Source: Coemansia sp. RSA 922
Lineage: Eukaryota > Kickxellomycota > Kickxellomycetes > Kickxellales > Kickxellaceae
Assembly (NCBI GenBank): GCA_027577415.1
Contig: JANBQS010000302.1
Coordinates: 1-21,782 of the forward strand
DNA: 21,782 bases
Direction: 5' to 3'
Part shown: in pieces, positions 18,201-21,782 of the stretch
Position numbering within the stretch: position 1 is the first letter of the stretch
Layout of the letters: each line of letters starts with the position of its first letter
Position numbers and translations under genes: made by a program
The notes under the pieces: model-generated
Told to the model about the DNA's origin: nothing
Seen by the model: the letters and a program-made list of their open reading frames with translations, nothing else
Databases searched by the model: none

Positions 18201-18698
18201 AATTCCTGGCGGACACGGTATTTCATCAACACTACTCGTATGGATAATGCGCAGGTACAGGCTAACGCGTCGTGTGTGCGGCTGTGTCTTTTGCACTGGG
18301 TCAGTCAGACTCGCGCTAACCCGGATAATGGCCGCGCACTGTATATGAAGGCTATTGCGTTCCGGTGGGAGAGGCAGGCGCGCAGAGCGTTGGCTCAGTG
18401 GATGCGTGCGTCGAGTAATGAGAAGGTCAAGGTTAGACTTGCTCAGCGTGCTGGAAGGCAGCGCGAATCGCAGTTGCAGCGGATCGCTGATGTGTGGTCG
18501 AGGACCCGCGTGCTCAAGAACGCACTGGGTACGCTGCGTGGTATGGCGAGACGTCGTGCGGTGCAGCATGAGATGAGCTTGAGGCTGGCTACTGCTTGGG
18601 GTAACGCCAATATCCAGCGCTATGCCCTGAGCATCTGGCGTCAGCGCATGTCGCCTAGCAGCTCAATGTACTTTTCAATGTCAGAAAGTCCCGCTTAA
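15201..18698 (+). CDS. SFI1: SFI1-like centrin-binding spindle-pole-body protein
   Basis: 1165 residues in one exon; the ATG at 15201 is preceded only by an in-frame TTG. After a basic, disordered N-terminus (1-115) come repeated helical units with a central Trp followed by Arg, spaced roughly 25-45 residues: for example LGIWRKA, LQCWRLQ, FVQWRTA, VHVWRLQ, FEIWRHH, LSAWREV, LRQWRGV, LFEWRDQ, FSAWRML and LSIWRQR. I count over 20 such motifs. They fall in two blocks separated by a proline-rich linker (about 513-540, PPPPPP) and a short charged helix (about 573-605). Sfi1 repeats bind centrin (Cdc31) along one long helix, forming the half-bridge filament used in spindle-pole-body duplication. 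It converges with the zinc-knuckle gene, 49 bp between stops. Confidence 0.9.
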   Translation: MEAAPLVRYGEKRKANGITWSKQAAEDKPKPTPRILGRFNRGKRPPRPPSSISDTNDADGEHEQDHISNRYGTYSRNESRNESRNLQRIPRTLRQPSLDSEFELLPESNDESLPEAAPVLHGFFASKSAATQKIILASIFHSWLQMAEATRARRDELLRKWTEAMSFRNRQVLRHTLGIWRKATEQSALESGGSYEKVQLKLATMHCRNLYLRRAFARLMDSWDLQQRLHSWEAGVPQRLVTGCWIEWRTRLAQKKHAAITLASDVVQKSTRANTLKRVLQCWRLQAMLKSKEQMFVQWRTARLIRESVHVWRLQNVEKSYTQQKSSPVKHSLVRWRDAAGTQRRERDCEMRNQSMLRQQLLAWHAVSQQMKGMESQADTLRQRSLLYAPLDRLFDGLQARQTADAQATRFHRYQTMARAFEIWRHHCRTRRDSQLQSRAIRDLARRRDQKHRRLILSAWREVAGRVIRAESYADELVSRRRRAMLVNCFRQWYASCSFDGIGQRTMTITRPVIMPPPPPPLRSQKPIQSQLPTPVSAPVTNAQTMTSMIEELPRRERAISIQTETVPSRAESDERQELLRRVRVAEEEAKRYKSLYVDPKQVKMDIVAHEERLEGLLDQWDRSHRRRLLQSAFRQMHTRYSDGRHCQEQEQRLLAAATRNYGDNRLRQALRQWRGVAQSQARDAMAADRHYYQLSRPANEEMCYNVLFEWRDQLKEKRQLVMSADKRRQVRVARKFLSTLRSRFARLREMELEAKSMHRVLVLSRTWGRLNAQFTMTRTSRVLTSMHISDHDALLTIANVGPAQAKASSVPEPSMLDNTAMLDVQELENYFSAWRMLVEDVRDTQGAVMGRLPPLLQQRAVGSLSSSEGFDWGLLHKGHLLTLVIKKWHRLLPAARSARSTAPLSSFGSMGAARRASSEGDGPNAVELQRYEKMVVQGRVFRLTKTAFHRWVIANRGKLLEQRQLSQSMKRLVSAIASRVRQVKVAREKERMFQLRPAVNSWRTRYFINTTRMDNAQVQANASCVRLCLLHWVSQTRANPDNGRALYMKAIAFRWERQARRALAQWMRASSNEKVKVRLAQRAGRQRESQLQRIADVWSRTRVLKNALGTLRGMARRRAVQHEMSLRLATAWGNANIQRYALSIWRQRMSPSSSMYFSMSESPA

Positions 18699-18747
18699 GA
18701 AACCAAAAAAATTCTACTCTTTTTTATTAATAAAATTTGCATATTGC

Positions 18748-19221
18748 CTATTTCGGACTATGTGGTTTATGTGAGCTACGTCGGGGAGGACTACTCTCTG
18801 AATCGCTTGGTGAGCGTGAGCGACGACGATGCTTAGTATCACGAGGAGAGCGCTTATCCTTGGTTGTCCTTTTTCTTTGCCGTACTGGGCTCTTTGATTC
18901 GCTGCTGGATGATTCGGAGCCTGAGGACTCACTGTCAGAGGGTGATGGCGAACGTCTTCTTCTGCTGTTGGATTTTTGACGGGTTTTGGCTTCGTTCTTT
19001 AGTTTTTCAATCTCTGCGCGTAGTTTTGCCTTTTCGTCGGCAAACGGATCGCGTGCACTGGGTTTTAGTTTAGACTCGACTTTGAGGTTGTTTTTGCATT
19101 CGTAGGTTAGGTGACCCATTCCACCGCATTTTTTGCAAGCTCCACGGACTACCGAAGTGTCGTCGCCTCGCACTAGTCGCTCGAATGCATCTATACCACG
19201 TTGTTGGCTGTTATTATCCAT
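18748..19221 (-). CDS. SREK1IP1: Zinc-knuckle SR-type protein, SREK1IP1-like
   Basis: 157 residues. A CCHC zinc knuckle at 29-42 (ACKKCGGMGHLTYECKN) closely matches the knuckle of SREK1-interacting protein 1 (p18SRP), a splicing-associated nuclear protein. A charged helix follows (about 60-85, KLRAEIEKLKNEAK). The C-terminal half is rich in Arg/Ser/Lys with RRRRSPSPSDSESSGSE and RRRSRSPSDSESSPP, an RS-like tail expected to be phosphorylated and nuclear. Family knowledge suggests a role in splicing regulation; exact partners are unknown here. The A+T-rich stretch between it and the SFI1-like stop should hold overlapping or shared 3' processing signals. Confidence 0.85.
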   Translation of the reverse strand: MDNNSQQRGIDAFERLVRGDDTSVVRGACKKCGGMGHLTYECKNNLKVESKLKPSARDPFADEKAKLRAEIEKLKNEAKTRQKSNSRRRRSPSPSDSESSGSESSSSESKSPVRQRKRTTKDKRSPRDTKHRRRSRSPSDSESSPPRRSSHKPHSPK

Positions 19222-19507
19222 ATTGTTAGAAAAGAAAAGGTAGAAGATAGAGTAATGAGAACTGATGATAGTTTATTGTAAAAATGTATAAATTTAAAAA
19301 ATTAGCCTCTTGAAAGTGAACCCTGAGGAACAAAGCTTTAGCTTGTGGGGACTACCTGTTGAAATGATATCATCAAGAGCCATTACCGTCACACGCTTGC
19401 TTTCCTGCCCAGTCCTTAACCAAAAGTTGAAACATTTAAATTAGAGAAGGTACACAGTAGTCAAAGGCCGGTTGCTCTGATGGGCTCTAGCACTACAGAC
19501 ACATTAT
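19222..19507. other. Intergenic region upstream of the zinc-knuckle gene
   Basis: Promoter side of the zinc-knuckle gene and 3' side of the first paralog. No ORF, RNA gene or repeat is supported. Sequence from about here to the right end is more A/T-rich and less coding-dense than the rest of the window. Confidence 0.4.
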
Positions 19508-19897
19508 CTATCGGTCTAAAGGAAAGACATTCACCTCTCCGCGGCCTCTAAGACCATTGTCTATTATGAATTGTTCACTATCCACATACTGGCGACATTG
19601 ATTTAGGGCATCGAGGTCATGACCTCTTGAGCTCTGGAAGAGCTTATATCCCGCCTGTTGCTGGCTGCCAGAAGAAGCCAGAAATGCTGAAACGAGACCA
19701 GCATTAGCATCGTTCTTAACCATTAGGCCAATGACTCTATCAAAATTCTTCTCAGCAAAGGCATTCACAAACATCATTCCATATTCCTCAGTCTCGGAAA
19801 GTACAATAACGACATGTTTACTTCCATTATTCCCGAGAAAGGCCTGAATGTCTTCCACGGTGTTAAGATTAAGATCCTTGAGGAATTTACTAGTCAT
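19508..19897 (-). CDS. Small orphan protein, paralog A (possible non-catalytic thioredoxin-like fold)
   Basis: 129 residues from the ATG at 19897-19895. The predicted pattern is helix (TVEDIQAFLG), strand (KHVVIVLSE), helix (GMMFVNAFAEKNF), strand (RVIGLMVKND), helix, strand (AGYKLFQSS), helix (LNQCRQYV). That order recalls the non-catalytic b-type domains of protein disulfide isomerases, but there is no CxxC, signal peptide or retention signal, so the fold is only a guess. It is related to the gene at 20807-21232 through N-x-[VI]-x-D-[IF]-x2-F-[LI]-x3-G-[ST]-[KR]-x-V near the N-terminus and similar later spacing. A TATA box lies about 105 bp upstream of the ATG. Confidence 0.7.
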   Translation of the reverse strand: MTSKFLKDLNLNTVEDIQAFLGNNGSKHVVIVLSETEEYGMMFVNAFAEKNFDRVIGLMVKNDANAGLVSAFLASSGSQQQAGYKLFQSSRGHDLDALNQCRQYVDSEQFIIDNGLRGRGEVNVFPLDR

Positions 19898-20000
19898 TGC
19901 GATTCAAAAAAAAGATCTAAAGACAATCTAAAGCTGCTGGGTTTCAAGAGAAAAATGATAATGTTGGATGGAGAGAACGAAAAATGCTTGGCGATGCTTG

Positions 20001-20011
20001 CTTTTTTTATA
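20001..20011 (-). promoter_or_regulatory. TATA box of paralog A
   Basis: On the minus strand the sequence reads TATAAAAAAAG, about 105 bp before the ATG of the 19508-19897 gene. The second paralog has the same box at nearly the same distance, which supports function. Confidence 0.6.
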
Positions 20012-20120
20012 CCCAGTTTTCCAGTCGCAAAAAACGCCATTTTCGGGGAGGAAGGTCTCGTTGAAGGTGACAAACACTCGTACGCCTTTTCACACATACG
20101 GAAAATGTTTGTATTGGCCA

Positions 20121-20137
20121 ATGACTGCAGACGTCAT
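20121..20137. repeat. ATGAC-N7-GTCAT inverted motif, copy 1
   Basis: ATGACTGCAGACGTCAT: 5-bp arms around a 7-bp spacer, including a CRE-like ACGTCA. Copy 2 lies 102 bp further right. Confidence 0.6.
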
Positions 20138-20222
20138 TTTGCTTGTTTGTAGAAAGTGCAAAGAAGCTTCACTCGCTTTGAAGCTTGCCAAGGAAGCACG
20201 CCAAGGAAGCTTCCAATGTTGT

Positions 20223-20239
20223 ATGACTGCGGATGTCAT
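20223..20239. repeat. ATGAC-N7-GTCAT inverted motif, copy 2
   Basis: ATGACTGCGGATGTCAT: differs from copy 1 at two positions, both in the spacer, so the arms are unchanged. Confidence 0.6.
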
Positions 20240-20246
20240 GTGGCCA

Positions 20247-20276
20247 GTAAAAGAAAAAAATTGTGTGCTTTGAAAT
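20247..20276. repeat. Promoter element GTAAAAGAAAA-N9-GCTTTGAAAT, copy 1
   Basis: Two conserved halves separated by 9 nt; the other clear copies have 7 nt. It lies just right of the second ATGAC motif. Confidence 0.6.
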
Positions 20277-20310
20277 CCCATGCATTTTTTGGCTGTTTGG
20301 GGTGTGAAAT

Positions 20311-20440
20311 TTTTTGAAGAAAGCCGGAGGTGGCCAATGGGCTCACTCCTTTTCAACGAGTGTGGAGGCTTTTTTTTTGCTGGAGACTGCAAAAATTATT
20401 GCATTCCAGCACGTAAAAGAAAATCTGCCTGCTTTGAAAT
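20311..20440. repeat. Duplicated upstream block, copy A
   Basis: Matches 21371-21499 collinearly with a constant offset of 1058-1060 bp. Shared anchors are TTTTTGAAGA, GGTGGCCA, ACTCCTTT, GACTGC and the GTAAAAGAAAA-N7-GCTTTGAAAT element (20413-20440 here). The bases between anchors are diverged. Confidence 0.75.
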
Positions 20441-20806
20441 ATGTCCAACTGGACGCTTTTTTAAGGGGCGAATTAGACAGGCAAAGAGTGGGTAGTGTGG
20501 TGCACCTTTGAAAAGCTCTCTATTTCTTGGTGCTCCTCTTCCTTCAACGTTTAGCTGGCATGCTGCTCTGGCTTATTTCAACTCATGCGTGGATATATAA
20601 TTTATTGTTGTTTTTAAAAAAAGAGCCACTAAACATTAGGCCTATGAGCTTTGGTTGCCTCCAAGTAAGCATGGATTGCGTCGCCAGTGATGACAAGAGC
20701 CAGAGCTATTATTGCTTAATCCAGCGCTACTGTCGCTGATGTGCCTGTGTTGAGTCATTTGAGGTTGGCTAATAGCAGAATAAACAGAATATCAGACATC
20801 TCGTGG

Positions 20807-21232
20807 CTACATATTAAGGCGTACTACAGCAAATACCTTTTGCAAAGCTTCTAGAATCTTTCCCTTGCAATCCTTTTTGAAAATCAACTCTATATCCTGT
20901 CTAGCACTTCTGACACCTTCAAGATAATCTATAATGCAGTCGGGAGCTACCATATGACCTTTTTCTTTTCCAAAAATTAAAACCATCATTTCTTTTGAAT
21001 TGCCAGGGCCCATGTTATACCCTTCAAAAAACCCGTCATTAATCACATTTCTGGCAACGAGACAAACAGCGGCATTACATTCCAGCCCGGCAAGACCACT
21101 AGCAACCATATCACCATCTGAGCGATTATTTGCAATTACATACAAGAAAACAGAACGTGTCCCGTGTTTGTCAATAAAGTGGTCAAAATCATTAATGTTG
21201 TTAAATCTAAACTCTCTATCAAGGACACTCAT
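20807..21232 (-). CDS. Small orphan protein, paralog B (possible non-catalytic thioredoxin-like fold)
   Basis: 141 residues from the ATG at 21232-21230. A longer open frame begins at a TTG 273 bp upstream, but that stretch holds the TATA box and promoter repeats, so the ATG is preferred. The secondary-structure order follows paralog A: helix (NDFDHFID), strand (VFLYVIAN), helix, strand (AAVCLVARN), Gly/Asn-rich loop (GYNMGPGNS), strand (MMVLIFGKEKG), helix (CIIDYLEGVRSA). It is longer at the C-terminus by a basic helix (ILEALQKVFAVVRL). No CxxC, signal peptide or transmembrane segment is seen. Identity to paralog A is low, but the shared pattern and duplicated upstream DNA make common origin convincing. 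Confidence 0.7.
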   Translation of the reverse strand: MSVLDREFRFNNINDFDHFIDKHGTRSVFLYVIANNRSDGDMVASGLAGLECNAAVCLVARNVINDGFFEGYNMGPGNSKEMMVLIFGKEKGHMVAPDCIIDYLEGVRSARQDIELIFKKDCKGKILEALQKVFAVVRLNM

Positions 21233-21340
21233 TGTAACTTTTTTATGGCTGATGATGGTTGAGTGTGAATATTGTTCAAATTTTAGAAGGTAGAGAGGAG
21301 AGAAGAAGAGCCTGTTGGCCAAGGTGCCCAAAGGTGCTCT

Positions 21341-21350
21341 CTTTTTTATA
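21341..21350 (-). promoter_or_regulatory. TATA box of paralog B
   Basis: On the minus strand it reads TATAAAAAAG, about 109 bp before the ATG at 21232, matching the box of paralog A in sequence and distance. Confidence 0.6.
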
Positions 21351-21370
21351 TCCTTAGAAGAAAGGCACCT

Positions 21371-21499
21371 TTTTTGAAGAGCGTTGGGGGTGGCCAGCAG
21401 CTTTACTCCTTTCTGGGAATTTTGAGTAGCAACCACTGTAGTGACTGCGACAAATAACGCAAATGTGGTATGTAAAAGAAAACCAGCTTGCTTTGAAAT
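21371..21499. repeat. Duplicated upstream block, copy B
   Basis: Counterpart of 20311-20440, almost ungapped. It ends with a full copy of the element (GTAAAAGAAAA, 7 nt, GCTTTGAAAT) at 21472-21499. Confidence 0.75.
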
Positions 21500-21548
21500 G
21501 TCCAATGGAAGCCATTATTGGCATGATTGGGGCCGCAGCGAAAAACAT

Positions 21549-21576
21549 TTAAAAGAAAATCCGCTAGCTTTGAAGA
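21549..21576. repeat. Promoter element, degenerate copy near the right end
   Basis: TTAAAAGAAAA, 7 nt, GCTTTGAAGA: same spacing as the other copies with three changes. It lies 77 bp from the copy at 21472, so the element is also locally duplicated. Confidence 0.6.
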
Positions 21577-21659
21577 ATATTCAAGTGGACGCTTTCTTTG
21601 GATGTGCAAACTAGACAGGATAGAGTAGCTCAGCACTCCTTCGAAAGGCAGGTTCCATC

Positions 21660-21782
21660 TCAAAACATGCTTCTCCCTTTTGTGATGATTACAGCTCCAT
21701 CCGCGAGTTCCCTATGAGGTTGTCTCACTCGAAGATACTGGGGGTTGAGCCAATATGGAAAATAATCTGAACTCGTCCTCTT
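21660..21782 (-). CDS. Possible C-terminal end of a gene entering from the right edge
   Basis: The minus strand is open from the last base of the window for 40 codons to a TGA at 21662-21660. The peptide (DYFPYWLNPQYLRV, then ADGAVIITKG) has a protein-like composition with aromatic and charged residues. It is too short to assign, and an open frame this short can occur by chance. Confidence 0.3.
   Translation of the reverse strand, partial: KRTSSDYFPYWLNPQYLRVRQPHRELADGAVIITKGRSMF

Larger units (their letters stand above)
19898..20806. promoter_or_regulatory. Repeat-rich upstream region of paralog A (with 3' flank of paralog B)
   Basis: The part from 19898 to about 20515 holds a TATA box (20001-20011), two ATGAC-N7-GTCAT motifs (20121-20137, 20223-20239) and GAAGCTTC palindromes at 20163-20170 and 20206-20213. 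Copies of the GTAAAAGAAAA/GCTTTGAAAT element lie at 20247-20276 and 20413-20440, with a degenerate one ending near 20183. The block 20311-20440 is duplicated at 21371-21499. From about 20516 to 20806 I see only AT-rich sequence, probably the 3' flank of paralog B. Short ORFs here lack protein-like features. Confidence 0.6.
21233..21659. promoter_or_regulatory. Repeat-rich upstream region of paralog B
   Basis: Holds the TATA box (21341-21350), the duplicated block 21371-21499, and two tandem copies of the GTAAAAGAAAA-type element (21472-21499 and 21549-21576). The second copy is followed by TGGACGCTTT (21586-21595) and TAGACAGG (21612-21619), also found after the element at 20413 (20450-20459 and 20474-20481). 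A GAATATTC palindrome is at 21575-21582. No gene is supported. Confidence 0.6.

Noticed and set aside
17874..18569. 231-aa ORF on the minus strand
   Set aside because: Antisense to SFI1 repeats; composition reflects the complementary codons.
20807..21505. Longer 232-aa reading of paralog B with an N-terminal hydrophobic segment
   Set aside because: It starts at TTG and runs through the TATA box and duplicated promoter block; the ATG at 21232 gives a protein matching paralog A.
1..21782. tRNA, rRNA, CRISPR or complete transposon
   Set aside because: I looked for tRNA T-loop-like motifs, regularly spaced repeats and terminal repeats with transposase or reverse transcriptase ORFs and found none. 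A tRNAscan and repeat search would settle this.

Overview
The window looks like a gene-dense, intron-poor fungal nuclear genome, most likely an early-diverging zygomycete of the Kickxellales (Coemansia and relatives). The basis is a set of clear fungal or eukaryotic orthologs (SMU1, AP-1 mu, SFI1, SREK1IP1-like, monoglyceride lipase, an LDB/SEUSS-type regulator), only one well-supported and very short intron, and a truncated left-edge gene of the F-box-like/leucine-rich type that I remember as greatly expanded in Coemansia. The taxonomic placement is inference; no marker gene fixes it. I see no rRNA, tRNA or CRISPR array.

Layout, left to right. 1-941 (-): 5' part of an F-box-like gene running off the edge. 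1337-1999 (+): a short acidic protein ending in what looks like the core-binding (SAM-like) domain of a tyrosine recombinase, without the catalytic domain. 2305-2901 (-): a small secreted Met/Pro/Gln-rich protein. 3307-3773 (-): two short candidate ORFs of doubtful structure. 4157-5701 (-): SMU1 splicing factor. 5823-6872 (-): an unassigned protein with a MIT-like helical segment and C-terminal hydrophobic segments. 7370-8140 (+): kynurenine-formamidase-like alpha/beta hydrolase. 8252-10927 (-): LIM-domain-binding type transcriptional co-regulator with polyQ tracts. 11737-12633 (+): monoglyceride lipase. 12738-14123 (-): AP-1 mu with one 78-nt intron. 14399-15007 (-): unknown protein with an internal repeat. 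15201-18698 (+): SFI1-like centrin-binding spindle-pole protein. 18748-19221 (-): zinc-knuckle/SR protein. 19508-19897 and 20807-21232 (-): two diverged tandem paralogs of an unknown small protein. 21660-21782 (-): possible 3' tail of another gene.

Most of the window is ordinary housekeeping: splicing (SMU1, SREK1IP1-like), clathrin traffic (AP-1 mu), lipid and tryptophan breakdown, spindle-pole duplication (SFI1). Several pairs converge tail to tail with about 50-110 bp between stop codons. The genes do not form a pathway.

The most unusual part is the right end (about 19.5-21.7 kb). Two small paralogous proteins, possibly with a non-catalytic thioredoxin-like fold, sit in tandem. They share a TATA box at the same distance from the ATG and a collinear duplicated upstream block. 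A repeated 28-30 bp promoter element (GTAAAAGAAAA-N7-9-GCTTTGAAAT) occurs at least four times, and a 17-bp ATGAC-N7-GTCAT inverted motif occurs twice. This looks like an actively duplicating, co-regulated orphan gene family.
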